Of a DNA stretch of 64,000 nucleotides, positions 27,693-36,813 are shown one piece after another; the stretch's first letter is position 1, and every line of letters starts with the position of its first letter. The DNA is taken from positions 38,977 through 102,976 of the forward strand of contig NZ_AUTC01000128.1 of the NCBI RefSeq assembly GCF_001461695.1. The letters are read 5' to 3'. The notes below the pieces were generated by a model that was given only the letters and a program-made list of their open reading frames with translations, was not told where the DNA came from and did no database searches. The position numbers and the translations under genes were made by a program. The stretch is from Sinorhizobium fredii USDA 205 (GTDB lineage: Bacteria; Pseudomonadota; Alphaproteobacteria; Rhizobiales; Rhizobiaceae).

Positions 27693-29108
27693 ATGGACAC
27701 CAACCTCATAAGCCTCTTCGATGCGGACGAGGCAACGGTCCGCAAGGTTCTCTCCGAGACGCTTGCCGGCGCCGACGATGGCGAGCTTTTTCTCGAACAC
27801 GCCCAGGCGGAGGTGCTTTCCTTCGACAATGGCCGCCTTAAGGGCGGCAGCTTCAACACCGACCAGGGCTTCGGCCTGCGCGCCGTCGCCGGCGAAGCGG
27901 TGGGCTATGCCCATGCCGGGGAATTGTCGCTTGCCGCCCTGAAGAGGGCGGCGGACGCGGTCGGGCAGGTGACCCGCGGTTATTCCGGCTCCTATGCCGC
28001 TGCCCCGCAGCGCACCAACAAGAAGCTCTATGGCGATGAAAACCCGATCGGCGAGCCGAGCTTCGAGTCGAAGGTGACTTTGCTCCAGGAGATCGACGCC
28101 TATCTGCGCGCCAAAGAGCCCAAGGTCAGGCAGGTGACGGCGACGGTCGCGGCAAGCTGGCAGGTCGTGGACATCATGAGGGCGGACGGACATCGGGTTC
28201 ATGATGTGCGGCCGATGACGCGCATCAATATCTCGGTCGTGGTCGGCGAGGGTGACCGGCAGGAAACCGGTACCTTCGGCATCGGCGGACGGCGCGGCTT
28301 CGGCGATTTCATCACCGAGGAAAACTGGAAGCGCGGTGCCGACGAGGCGTTGCGGCAGGCGCTCGTCAATCTCGAGGCGATCGATGCGCCGGCGGGAACC
28401 ATGGACGTGGTGCTCGCTTCCGGCTGGCCGGGGGTGATGCTGCATGAGGCGGTCGGGCACGGCCTGGAAGGCGACTTCAACCGGAAGAAAACTTCGGCCT
28501 TTGCCGGGCTCCTCGGCGAGCAGGTGGCAACCAAGGGCGTCACGGTCGTCGACGACGGCACGATCGAGGCGCGGCGCGGCTCGATCTCGATCGACGACGA
28601 GGGTACGCCCTCCGGCTACAACGTGCTGATCGAGGACGGCAAGCTTGTCGGCTATATGCAGGATCGGCAGAACGCGCGGCTGATGGGCATGAAGGCGACC
28701 GGCAATGGCCGGCGCCAGGGCTATGCTCATGTGCCCATGCCGCGCATGACCAACACCTACATGCTTGCCGGCGACCGGACACCCGAGGAAATCATCGCCT
28801 CGGTGAAGAAAGGCATCTATGCCGTTTCCTTCGGCGGCGGCCAGGTGGATATCACCTCAGGCAAGTTCGTGTTCGGCTGCACCGAAGCCTATCTCATCGA
28901 AGAAGGCAAGCTGGGAGCGCCGGTCAAGGGCGCCATGCTGATCGGCAACGGACCGGACGCGATGAAGCGGGTGACGATGGTCGGCAACGACATGAAACTC
29001 GACACCGGCATCGGCAATTGCGGCAAGGGAGGCCAATGGGTGCCTGTCGGTGTCGGCCAACCGCATCTTCGGATGGACCAGATCACCGTCGGCGGCACGC
29101 AGGCATAG
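27693..29108 (+). CDS. tldD: Metalloprotease TldD
   Basis: 471 residues from ATG 27693 (MDTNLISLFDADE). It carries the HExxxH-type metal motif HEAVGHGLEGD (about 262-272) and the family segments DDEGTPSGYNVLIEDGKLVGYMQD and NTYMLAGDRTPEEI. With its partner TldE/PmbA (not in this window) it forms a heterodimeric zinc peptidase that degrades unfolded peptides and, in some bacteria, matures modified peptides. It stands 73 bases after the ycaQ-like gene. Confidence 0.94.
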   Translation: MDTNLISLFDADEATVRKVLSETLAGADDGELFLEHAQAEVLSFDNGRLKGGSFNTDQGFGLRAVAGEAVGYAHAGELSLAALKRAADAVGQVTRGYSGSYAAAPQRTNKKLYGDENPIGEPSFESKVTLLQEIDAYLRAKEPKVRQVTATVAASWQVVDIMRADGHRVHDVRPMTRINISVVVGEGDRQETGTFGIGGRRGFGDFITEENWKRGADEALRQALVNLEAIDAPAGTMDVVLASGWPGVMLHEAVGHGLEGDFNRKKTSAFAGLLGEQVATKGVTVVDDGTIEARRGSISIDDEGTPSGYNVLIEDGKLVGYMQDRQNARLMGMKATGNGRRQGYAHVPMPRMTNTYMLAGDRTPEEIIASVKKGIYAVSFGGGQVDITSGKFVFGCTEAYLIEEGKLGAPVKGAMLIGNGPDAMKRVTMVGNDMKLDTGIGNCGKGGQWVPVGVGQPHLRMDQITVGGTQA

Positions 29109-29140
29109 CGGCGGCGATTTAACGGGGCGCGGGAAAAATA

Positions 29141-29620
29141 ATGAAGATCAGGCGCTTTTCAGCGTCGGACGAGCAGGGCGTCATCGACGTCATCCTGCCC
29201 ATCCAGCGCGAGGAATTCGGCATTGCCATCACCGCCGAAGATCAGCCGGATCTTCGGGCGATCCCCGAATTCTACCAGACGGGCGACGGCGACTTCTGGG
29301 TTGCCGCCGCTGGCGAACGGATCGTCGGCACGATCGCCCTGAAAGATATCGGAGGAGCCGAGGCGGCCTTGCGCAAGATGTTCGTCGCGCCCGAATTTCG
29401 TGGCCGCGAACACGGCGTCGCCGCCGGCCTGCTCGATGCACTCCTCGCCCATTCCGAGCGGCGGAAGATAGAGGCGATCTATTTGGGGACGACCGAGAAG
29501 TTTCTCGCCGCCCATCGGTTCTACGAAAAGAACGGCTTTGTCGAAATCGCCAGAGAAGACCTGCCGGCGAGCTTTCCGGTCATGGGCGTCGATACGAAAT
29601 TCTATGTTCGTCGGCCCTAA
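29141..29620 (+). CDS. GNAT family N-acetyltransferase
   Basis: 159 residues with a single GNAT fold. The beta-4 strand VGTIALKDIGGAEAALRKMFVAPEFRGREHGVAAGLLDALLAH contains the acetyl-CoA loop (EFRGREHGVA). The C-terminal FYEKNGFVEI is typical. The acceptor substrate is unknown. It starts 32 bases after tldD on the same strand and ends directly against the convergent carboxypeptidase gene. Confidence 0.88.
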   Translation: MKIRRFSASDEQGVIDVILPIQREEFGIAITAEDQPDLRAIPEFYQTGDGDFWVAAAGERIVGTIALKDIGGAEAALRKMFVAPEFRGREHGVAAGLLDALLAHSERRKIEAIYLGTTEKFLAAHRFYEKNGFVEIAREDLPASFPVMGVDTKFYVRRP

Positions 29621-30874
29621 CTAGCCGCGGCCGGGAAGCAACCGGCACTCGTAGGACCGTTTCTTGAGAATGTTGCAAGCCGAGGTCGCCGCCTCCCGGC
29701 TGGCGAAGCCGATGAAGCGGGCGCGGTAGCGCTTGGCGGAGCCGCTGCCGTCCACGTCCGTATGCGGCGAGGCGCCGAGCAGGGCCGCACCGCCAGCCGA
29801 CTGCGCCTCGACGAGGATCTTGCGCGCGGCTTCCGCCGAGGTCGCCGTCGAAATCTGGATCTGCCAGTAGGCGTCTGCTTTCGGCTCGGTGCTCGCAACC
29901 TCCTCGATGGCGGTCGGCCGATCCGCGGGAACCACGGTGGTCGTCGAGGCCGCCATCAGAGCTGCTTTCGCGTTTTTTCCCGCACGATTGGGTTCGGCAT
30001 AGAGCGAAACGCCGGGCAAGGTCGCGACCTCGACCGTGTCCAGCTGTTTGGCTGCGGCGATCGCCGGGCCACCATCCGGCGCGGGCGCGCGTCCCAAATG
30101 TTGGTCGAGCAAGGCGGCCATTTTGTTGTCGCGGCTCTTTGCCGTCCGCCCGCCGAGGACGACGCCGATGATGCGGCGGTTGCCGTCCCGGACGGCGCTG
30201 ACGAGATTGAAGCCGGAGGCGTTGGTATAACCGGTCTTGATGCCGTCCATGCCGTCGTAGCGATACATCAGCCTGTTGTGGCCGCGCATCACGCGTCCGC
30301 GGAAATTGAAGCTCTGCGCCGAGAAGAGCCGATACTCCCGAGGGAAGTCCCGGAGCAGTGCCATGCCGAGCCTCGCCATGTCGCGCGCCGTCGTCACCTG
30401 CTGGCTTGCAGGCAGGCCGGATGAGTTGACGAAGACGGTGCGTGTCATCCCGAGCCGACGCGCCTTTGCCGTCATCATTTGCGCAAATGCGGCTTCCGAG
30501 CCGCCGAGCTTTTCCGCCATCGCCGCAGCGGCATCATTGGCGGAATGGACGATCATGCCGTAGACGGCTTCTTCCACCGTGATGGCACCGCCCGGCTTGA
30601 GGCCAAGCTTGGTGGGGGGCTTGCGCGCCGCCTCCTTCGACATCGGTACCGGGGTCTGCCAGTTGATCTCGCCCCGATGCAACGCTTCGAAGGTCAGGTA
30701 CAGCGTCATCATCTTCGTCAATGACGCGGGATAGTTCAGTTCGTCGGCGTTCTCGGCGGAAAGGACCCTGCCGCTGCGGGCGTCGATAACGAAAGAAGCG
30801 CTGCCAGCGAAAGCGGATGCGGTGGCGGCGACGAATGCCACGATCGCAGCCAAGGCAATTTGCAAGTTCCTCAT
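29621..30874 (-). CDS. D-alanyl-D-alanine carboxypeptidase (S11) with C-terminal SPOR domain
   Basis: 417 residues. A signal peptide (about 1-24, ASAFAGS) precedes an S11 peptidase domain (about 25-265). The catalytic motifs are PASLTKM (SxxK), HSANDAA (SxN) and IKTGYTN (KTG). The last 75 residues form a SPOR domain (YWQIQISTATSAEAARKIL) that binds denuded peptidoglycan at the septum. It trims the terminal D-alanine from pentapeptides in the periplasm. It is convergent with the GNAT gene with no gap. Confidence 0.92.
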   Translation of the reverse strand: MRNLQIALAAIVAFVAATASAFAGSASFVIDARSGRVLSAENADELNYPASLTKMMTLYLTFEALHRGEINWQTPVPMSKEAARKPPTKLGLKPGGAITVEEAVYGMIVHSANDAAAAMAEKLGGSEAAFAQMMTAKARRLGMTRTVFVNSSGLPASQQVTTARDMARLGMALLRDFPREYRLFSAQSFNFRGRVMRGHNRLMYRYDGMDGIKTGYTNASGFNLVSAVRDGNRRIIGVVLGGRTAKSRDNKMAALLDQHLGRAPAPDGGPAIAAAKQLDTVEVATLPGVSLYAEPNRAGKNAKAALMAASTTTVVPADRPTAIEEVASTEPKADAYWQIQISTATSAEAARKILVEAQSAGGAALLGASPHTDVDGSGSAKRYRARFIGFASREAATSACNILKKRSYECRLLPGRG

Positions 30875-31115
30875 GATTCCCCCTTGGACCGCATAGCACC
30901 TGGCGCGCGAAGTGTATCAGAACGTGACGGCCGTGGATTTGTCGTAACATTAAGGCCGAAAATCGATAAAGGCAGCCCTTTTTTAAGACATTGCCCGACT
31001 TTCGAGGAGCGAGCCCGATTCAGCAAGGCTTAACAGTGCTGGCGTAAAGCTGCGGCATTGCTAGCGGGGCGGGCGTCTTGGCGTCTCGCGAGCCAGTGCG
31101 GGACAGCGGAGAAGG

Positions 31116-32228
31116 ATGCAACATTCGCTCGCGACGATGGTCCGGAACCATTTGAGGCGGGCCGCCATTGCCGGCGGGCTCGAGGCCGCACATGCTCTTG
31201 CGCGTGCAGGGCTGATGGCAGAGGCACGCGGTCGTGGCGCCATCTTTACCCTGCATCATGTCCGCCCCAAGGATCATCGGGCCTTCGATCCCAACGCGCA
31301 TCTGGAAATCACCCCGACGTTCCTCGAGAAGACGATCCTGACGTTGAAGCGCCGTGGCCACCGTTTTGTTGCGCTCGAAGAGTTGCCAGCCTGTCTTGCC
31401 TCGGCCGACAAGGGGCCTGTCGCTTGCTTCACCCTCGACGACGGCTACCGCAACAATCTCGAATGGGCGCTGCCCGTATTCGAGCGGCACGGCGTGCCCT
31501 TCACGGTCTTCGTCACGGCGGGCTATGTCGATCGCACCCATACGCTGTGGTGGGAAACGCTTGCCGATTTGCTGTCCGCCCGCCACGAGTTCCGCTTCGA
31601 CTTCGGCGACGGCGCGGAATTGGTTTCGAGCGGCACTTCCGCGCAGAAGCAGACTGCCTTCGATCGCATCGCCAGCTATGTCCATGGCGCAGATGAGGCG
31701 CGCGCCGTGGCGGCTCTGAACCGTGCTGCGTTGGAGCATGGCATCGACCCCTTCGCCATCACCGAGCAACTGACGCTTGACGAAAGCGGTCTCCGCGCCT
31801 TGATCGCAAGCCCGCTCGCGAGCCTCGGTGCGCACACGATCAGCCATCGGGCGCTGGCGCGGCTCAATGACGACGAGGCCCGCCGGGAAATCGCCTCATC
31901 CGCCGCACGCGTCGAGGCCATCACCGGCAGGCCGCCGCTGACCGTCGCCTATCCCTATGGCTTCCGGCCGACGGTCTCGGCCCGTGATCATCGGCTTGCC
32001 GCGGATCTCGGCTTTGCCGTTGCAGTCACGACAGAACCGGGGACGCTCTCCCCTGGCGTCAATCGTCACGCCGTTCCCCGGATTTCGCTGAACGGTCATT
32101 TCCAAAGCGCGCGCTATGTGTCCGCTCTGGCCTCCGGCATTCCATTTCGGCTCCTGCATGATTCCTTCAATCGGAATCGATTTAAGGACAAAATCATGCA
32201 GCACTTCAAAGTGCTACAGCGACCTTAG
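31116..32228 (+). CDS. Polysaccharide deacetylase family protein with repeat-encoded C-terminal tail
   Basis: 370 residues. The NodB-like domain holds CFTLDDGYRNNLEWALPVFERHGVPFTVFVTAGYVD (the DD metal/catalytic pair) and TISHRALARLNDDEARREI (the SxxH metal site), then PLTVAYPYGF. It removes N-acetyl groups from a sugar polymer, or transfers similar chemistry to surface polysaccharide. No signal peptide is evident. ATG 31116 stands directly after GGAGAAGG; ATG 31137 is an alternative. The last 24 codons (LHDSFNRNRFKDKIM...) and the stop lie inside the palindromic repeat at 32154-32257, so the native C terminus has been replaced or extended. Confidence 0.85.
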   Translation: MQHSLATMVRNHLRRAAIAGGLEAAHALARAGLMAEARGRGAIFTLHHVRPKDHRAFDPNAHLEITPTFLEKTILTLKRRGHRFVALEELPACLASADKGPVACFTLDDGYRNNLEWALPVFERHGVPFTVFVTAGYVDRTHTLWWETLADLLSARHEFRFDFGDGAELVSSGTSAQKQTAFDRIASYVHGADEARAVAALNRAALEHGIDPFAITEQLTLDESGLRALIASPLASLGAHTISHRALARLNDDEARREIASSAARVEAITGRPPLTVAYPYGFRPTVSARDHRLAADLGFAVAVTTEPGTLSPGVNRHAVPRISLNGHFQSARYVSALASGIPFRLLHDSFNRNRFKDKIMQHFKVLQRP

Positions 32229-32257
32229 CGCGTCCGATTGGACGCGCGGCGCTGTAG
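32154..32257 (+). repeat. RIME-like two-module palindromic repeat, copy 2
   Basis: Same plan as the copy at 482-586: ctgcatg (32154-32160) and catgcag (32195-32201) around an ATCGGAATCGAT core, linker cacttcaaagtg, then ctacagcg (32214-32221) and cgctgtag (32250-32257) with an inner GCGCGTCC..GGACGCGC stem. The first 75 bases are translated as the end of the deacetylase gene. The rest lies between that gene and the convergent pdxH, where it can act as a bidirectional hairpin terminator. Confidence 0.88.
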
Positions 32258-32282
32258 TGCGCGATAGGTCGCTACCCTGGCG

Positions 32283-32903
32283 TCACGGATACATCCGCAC
32301 CTTCTCCCAGCCCCCTTCCGGGACGGGGCGGCGGAACTCGACGCGATCATGCAGCCGGAACGGACGGTCGTGCCAGAACTCGATGGAGGTGGGCCGAATG
32401 CGGAAGCCGGACCAGTATTCCGGACGCGGAATCTCGCCAATGGCGTGACGGGCGGTGAATTCGGCGACGGCCTTCTCGAGCGCGAAGCGGCTCTCGAGCG
32501 GCCGGGACTGCTTCGAGGCCCATGCGCCGATGCGGCTGCCGCGCGGCCGGCTCCTGAAATATTCGTCCGCCTCTTCATCGGTGACGATTTCCACCGGGCC
32601 GCGCAGGCGCACCTGGCGGCGCAGCGACTTCCAGTGGAAACACATGGCGGCCTTCAGGGTCGACAGCAGTTCGCGGCCTTTCTGACTCTCGAAATTTGTG
32701 TAAAAGACAAAGCCGCTTTCGTCGAACCCCTTGAGCAGCACCATGCGCACATTGGGCAGTCCATCGGGATCGACGGTCGCAAGGGCGACCGCGTTGGGGT
32801 CATTCACCTCGTTCTTCTCGGCGTCCTTCAGCCATGTGCCAAAGAGGGAAAAGGGCTCGTCTGCGTCCGTGAAGTCACCGGTTGTTAACTCGTTCGCGGT
32901 CAT
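32283..32903 (-). CDS. pdxH: Pyridoxamine 5'-phosphate oxidase
   Basis: 206 residues. FMN- and substrate-binding motifs include [40 protein letters not shown] and the C-terminal [20 protein letters not shown]. It oxidises pyridoxine and pyridoxamine phosphate to pyridoxal phosphate. The length matches the family. It is divergent from the small lipoprotein gene at 33044 and convergent with the deacetylase. Confidence 0.95.
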   Translation of the reverse strand: MTANELTTGDFTDADEPFSLFGTWLKDAEKNEVNDPNAVALATVDPDGLPNVRMVLLKGFDESGFVFYTNFESQKGRELLSTLKAAMCFHWKSLRRQVRLRGPVEIVTDEEADEYFRSRPRGSRIGAWASKQSRPLESRFALEKAVAEFTARHAIGEIPRPEYWSGFRIRPTSIEFWHDRPFRLHDRVEFRRPVPEGGWEKVRMYP

Positions 32904-33043
32904 ATTGCCTTCCTATGCCGTGTATCTGGCGCGGGGACACGTTCGGGATGAGCCCGATCGGTGTCTCCGCATCGAAAATTGTCTGAGCCTGCCAGCGCTT
33001 CCTCGCGCTGCGCCAGAGCTCTGGCGAGACTGACAGGACTGCC

Positions 33044-33496
33044 GTGCAAGACATAGCAAAGTGGATCGATGGCAAGAAGCGTTTTTCCTTTGCGTTGCTG
33101 CGCAGTACGGTTCTATGCCTGACTGTCGTCGCGCTTCCAGGCTGCATGGGCGGGGGCCTCGATCTGTTCGGTAGCTCGAGCGTCGATCGCTCGGTCGCAA
33201 CCGGGACCGTGCCGGTCGCCAGGACTTCCGACGGTCTCTCCGATGCAGTCACCGTGCGCAATGCCGTTTCCTCTGCCGATATCGCTGCGAGCGGCAGCGC
33301 CATTCCGTGGGCCAATGCCTCGTCCGGCAGCGCCGGCGTCATCAGCAGCATCGAGGAAGACCGCGCTTCCGGCGTGATTTGCCGCCGCTTCACCACCACG
33401 CGCCACTCTTTCGAAGGCATCGCCAAGTTTGACGGCAGGACCTGCCGGCTCGACAATGGCGAATGGTATCTGACGAGCTTCGGCCCGCAGGGCTGA
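33044..33496 (+). CDS. RT0821/Lpp0805-type small surface lipoprotein
   Basis: 150 residues from GTG 33044. A lipoprotein signal peptide ends at VALPGC (Cys about residue 34), followed by a Gly/Ser-rich linker and a C-terminal domain with GVICRRFTTTRHSFEGIAKFDGRTCRLDNGEWYL. The end pattern is that of the alphaproteobacterial RT0821/Lpp0805 surface-protein family. The function is unknown; placement in the inner or outer leaflet is inferred from the lipobox only. It is a single gene preceding the DnaJ-class gene by about 200 bases. Confidence 0.8.
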   Translation: MQDIAKWIDGKKRFSFALLRSTVLCLTVVALPGCMGGGLDLFGSSSVDRSVATGTVPVARTSDGLSDAVTVRNAVSSADIAASGSAIPWANASSGSAGVISSIEEDRASGVICRRFTTTRHSFEGIAKFDGRTCRLDNGEWYLTSFGPQG

Positions 33497-33704
33497 AATC
33501 CCCGGTTAACCACATTCCCGAAAAGGCACGGACCGCCGGCTTTGGACGGCCGGGTTCCGCTGCGGCGCGACTGGCCGACTAACCGTTATTTAGCAACTTC
33601 CCCAGATCATCGGTTTCGAGAAAGGCGGCCCATCACGGCTGCTGTGGTGATGCCTAGACGAGCCGCGGCAAAGTGCGACCGTTTCAAGAATGTGGTGACA
33701 AGCC

Positions 33705-34757
33705 ATGCGCGATCCCTATGCAATCCTCGGTGTGCGTCGCAATGCCGGGCAGGAGGAAATCAAGACCGCCTGGCGGTCCGTCGCCAAGGCGATCCATCCG
33801 GATCACAATCAGGACGATCCTCTGGCAACCGAACGCTTTGCCGAAGCCGGCAGGGCTTACGAACTGCTGCGGGATCCTGCGCGCAGGAACCGCTACGACC
33901 AGGCGCGGCGCGAGGCGGAACTGCGGCGCATGGAAGCGATAAAGGAAAAGATGCGCGGGCCGGAGCCGGCCGAGGAGCCAGTCGGCACGGAGAGCGCCGA
34001 GGAAGCGATCTCGCGCATCTTCGGCGTCGATCCCCAGCCGGCGCCATCCGCCAGCAGGCCTAAGGCTTCGGCATCGCGCCCCGCCGAGAAGACCGGTCCC
34101 GCCGCCGCGGCAAAGCCGGAATCGCCGGCCGAGACGAAACAGGAGCCGGCAAAAACGGACGCAACCGTCCGACGCCTCGCCGCGCCGGGGACCGAATTGG
34201 TCGCGGCAATCGTCCGGCGCATCCGCGATCGCATGACGAAAACGGCGGAGAAGGTGCCGGATCTGGTTGTTGATCTTTCCGTCAGTATCGACGAGGTCAT
34301 CGACCGGGCGCGTGTGTCCCTGGAACTCCCGGACGGCGAAACCGTGAAGGTGGGAATTCCGCCTGGCGCAACAGACGGACAGGTCGTTCGGCTCAGGGAG
34401 CAGGGATACCGCGTTGCCGGAATGACCCGGGGCGATGTCGTCGCGACCTTGCGTATTCGACAGGACGGTCCGTTTCGCACCCAGGGCCTCGATCTCGTGA
34501 CCACCCTGCCGCTTGACCTCCAGGATGCGGTGCTCGGCTGCGAGACAACGATTGAAACGCCGAACGGAACCGCAACGGTCCAGGTGCCGGCGTGGTCGGG
34601 ATCCGACAGGATTATCCGAATTCCTGGCAAGGGATTGAACGGCGCCTATGGCGAATACGGCGACCTCCTTGTCGAGTTGCGCCTGGTGCTGCATGAAAAG
34701 CCCGACGACAAGGTCACCGACCTGATGCGGTCGCAGCGCGACGGCCTCTATTTGTAA
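33705..34757 (+). CDS. DnaJ-class molecular chaperone (CbpA-like, no zinc finger)
   Basis: 350 residues. The N-terminal J domain (about 1-65) contains the HPD tripeptide in KAIHPDHNQDDP. An Ala/Pro/Lys-rich linker (about 90-165) follows, then two DnaJ C-terminal beta domains (about 185-345) including VKVGIPPGATDGQVVRLREQGY and LPLDLQDAVLGCETTIETPNG. There is no CxxCxGxG zinc finger, so this is a class-II/CbpA-type partner of DnaK. It lies upstream of fabI, separated by about 200 bases. Confidence 0.9.
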   Translation: MRDPYAILGVRRNAGQEEIKTAWRSVAKAIHPDHNQDDPLATERFAEAGRAYELLRDPARRNRYDQARREAELRRMEAIKEKMRGPEPAEEPVGTESAEEAISRIFGVDPQPAPSASRPKASASRPAEKTGPAAAAKPESPAETKQEPAKTDATVRRLAAPGTELVAAIVRRIRDRMTKTAEKVPDLVVDLSVSIDEVIDRARVSLELPDGETVKVGIPPGATDGQVVRLREQGYRVAGMTRGDVVATLRIRQDGPFRTQGLDLVTTLPLDLQDAVLGCETTIETPNGTATVQVPAWSGSDRIIRIPGKGLNGAYGEYGDLLVELRLVLHEKPDDKVTDLMRSQRDGLYL

Positions 34758-34961
34758 CGGTTCAATGACAAGCTGAACCAATATTACGGGGACTAACAGT
34801 TCCTGATCCGCGCCGCGCTTGAACCGCTCTGGCGGCTATGCCATAGGCAATTCTCGACATTTTGCCGCACCCATCTTTGGTGGCGTGGTGCGGCGCCATC
34901 GACATTCGGAAATCTGGCATCGGCCCCGGCCGGTCCAGGCAGACAGTATTGGGGACATTCC

Positions 34962-35780
34962 ATGGCTCAGGCATCGGGTCTGATGAATGGCAAGCGCGGC
35001 GTCATCATGGGCGTCGCAAACAATCGCTCGATTGCGTGGGGCATCGCCAAGGCTTTGTCTGAAGCGGGCGCTGACATTGCGCTAACATGGCAGGGCGATG
35101 CGCTGAAGAAGCGCGTCGAGCCGCTGGCGCAGGAACTCGGCGCCTTCATGGCCGGACATTGCGATGTGACCGACCTTGCTACGATCGACGCCGTTTTCGC
35201 GGCGCTCGAGGAGAAATGGGGCAAGATCGATTTCGTCGTCCACGCGATCGCCTTCTCCGACAAGGATGAACTGACGGGCCGCTACCTCGACACGAGCCGC
35301 GACAACTTCACCCGGACGATGGATATTTCCGTCTACTCCTTCACGGCCGTTGCGGCGCGTGCCGAGCGCATCATGAATGACGGCGGCTCGATGCTGACGC
35401 TCACCTATTACGGCGCCGAAAAGGTGATGCCGCATTACAACGTCATGGGCGTCGCCAAGGCGGCGCTCGAAGCAAGCGTGCGCTATCTCGCCGTCGATCT
35501 CGGCAACCGCGGCATCCGCGTCAATGCGATCTCGGCCGGCCCGATCAAGACGCTTGCCGCCTCCGGCATCGGCGATTTCCGCTATATCCTCAAGTGGAAC
35601 GAGTACAATGCGCCGCTGAAGCGAACCGTTTCGATCGAGGAGGTCGGCAATTCGGCGCTCTATCTCCTGTCCGACCTGTCGACCGGTGTCACCGGCGAGG
35701 TGCATCATGTCGATTCCGGCTATCATACGGTCGGCATGAAAGCGGTCGACGCTCCGGACATTTCCGTCCTGAAGGATTGA
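34962..35780 (+). CDS. fabI: Enoyl-[acyl-carrier-protein] reductase (NADH), FabI
   Basis: 272 residues, short-chain dehydrogenase fold of the FabI subgroup. It has the divergent nucleotide motif MGVANNRSIAWGIAKAL and the catalytic Tyr-x6-Lys segment MPHYNVMGVAKAALEA, then GPIKTLAASGI. It carries out the last reduction of each fatty-acid elongation round. Rhizobia often have two FabI copies; only one is seen here. A hairpin (about 35800-35837) follows the stop codon. Confidence 0.95.
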   Translation: MAQASGLMNGKRGVIMGVANNRSIAWGIAKALSEAGADIALTWQGDALKKRVEPLAQELGAFMAGHCDVTDLATIDAVFAALEEKWGKIDFVVHAIAFSDKDELTGRYLDTSRDNFTRTMDISVYSFTAVAARAERIMNDGGSMLTLTYYGAEKVMPHYNVMGVAKAALEASVRYLAVDLGNRGIRVNAISAGPIKTLAASGIGDFRYILKWNEYNAPLKRTVSIEEVGNSALYLLSDLSTGVTGEVHHVDSGYHTVGMKAVDAPDISVLKD

Positions 35781-35850
35781 TCGCTACTTGACTGCAACTG
35801 CCTGATTCCCTGTATCGAATTCGATCCGGATCAGGCGGCGGGCCAGGGGC

Positions 35851-35890
35851 GACGGCGACCTTCGCGTGCCTGATAAGACGCGCCGCACGG
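35851..35890 (+). repeat. Partial RIME-like module 2
   Basis: The stretch cgaccttcgcgtgcctgat.. followed by aagacgcgccgc matches the second module of the larger repeats (compare 549-578), but the outer ctacagcg/cgctgtag arms are missing or degraded. Just upstream, gcctgat..atcaggc (about 35800-35837) around ATCGAATTCGAT forms a separate hairpin after fabI that could represent a decayed module 1 or a terminator. Confidence 0.6.
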
Positions 35891-35920
35891 TGGGCGGCGG
35901 CCTCATCCGGAGTGAACACT

Positions 35921-36505
35921 GTGCTGATCTACATGGTTCGCCACGGCCAGACGGACTGGAATGCCGAGAGCCGTCTTCAGGGACAGAAGGACATTCCCCT
36001 CAACGAAACCGGTCGCCAGCAGGCGACCGGCAACGGCGCTGCCCTGGGCGAGATCCTCGGGCGCGATGCGGCCGGCTTTGATTTCGTCAGCAGTCCGCTC
36101 GGTCGAACGCGTGAAACTATGGAGCGCCTCAGGCGGGCCATGGGGCTCGACCCGTTCACCTATCGCACCGACGAGCGGCTGAAGGAGGTGTCCTTCGGCG
36201 CCTGGGAGGGCTTTACACTTGCGGATCTGAAGCGCCGGGTACCGGAGCGCATCGCCGCGAGACGGGTGGCGAAATGGGATTTCATACCGCCCGGGGCGGA
36301 TGCGGAAAGCTATGAAATCCTCTCCTGGCGCGTCGGTGCCTGGCTGAAGGGTGTGAGAGAGCCCACCGTCTGCGTCAGCCACGGCGGGGTTATTCGTACG
36401 CTGTTCAAGCTGCTCGGAGAAATGGAGCCGGATGAGGCGGCGGCAGCAGCCATCCCGCAAGACCGGCTGCTGAAGATCGTCGACGGCTCGATCAACTGGC
36501 TTTGA
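35921..36505 (+). CDS. Histidine phosphatase (phosphoglycerate mutase-like) family protein
   Basis: About 194 residues with the phosphohistidine motif YMVRHGQTDWNAES near the N terminus, the arginine segment SSPLGRTRETMERLR, the acidic FGAWEGFT and the second histidine in VSHGGVIRTLF. GTG 35921 is preferred because GGAG lies eight bases upstream; GTG 35912 would overlap that site. The family includes phosphoglycerate mutases and broad small-molecule phosphatases; the length and motif set suggest a phosphatase. Substrate unknown. Confidence 0.88.
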   Translation: MLIYMVRHGQTDWNAESRLQGQKDIPLNETGRQQATGNGAALGEILGRDAAGFDFVSSPLGRTRETMERLRRAMGLDPFTYRTDERLKEVSFGAWEGFTLADLKRRVPERIAARRVAKWDFIPPGADAESYEILSWRVGAWLKGVREPTVCVSHGGVIRTLFKLLGEMEPDEAAAAAIPQDRLLKIVDGSINWL

Positions 36506-36552
36506 AAAAATCGAAAGGCCCGACCACCTGTCCGGCCGATCGGCGGAACATC

Positions 36553-36813
36553 CTACTGGACGATCTCCAGGTCGTTGATGACGCGCTTGCCATCGACTTC
36601 CGTGTAGAAGACGAGGACCTTGACGCCGGCTTCCAGCCCCTCGAAGTTGAATTCCTCGGGCGCCTGGTAGCTCTTGCCGTCGTCGAGCGAGAGGCTCAGT
36701 CGCTCGGTGTCGATATTGGTGATCACGGCCTCGACGTCGGCGCTTTCGGCGTGGACCGAGAGGGGCGAAAGCAAGCTTGCGGTAGCCATGAGCGTCGCAA
36801 TGACAAATCGCAT
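36553..36813 (-). CDS. DUF1344 small periplasmic protein
   Basis: 86 residues from ATG 36813, which has AAGGAAG as ribosome-binding site. A signal peptide (about 1-24, ending SVHAES) precedes a short beta-rich domain with AVITNIDTERLSLSLDDGKSYQAPEEF and GVKVLVFYTEVDGKRVI. This matches DUF1344, a small rhizobial periplasmic family without a known function. It is convergent with the phosphatase gene. Confidence 0.85.
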   Translation of the reverse strand: MRFVIATLMATASLLSPLSVHAESADVEAVITNIDTERLSLSLDDGKSYQAPEEFNFEGLEAGVKVLVFYTEVDGKRVINDLEIVQ

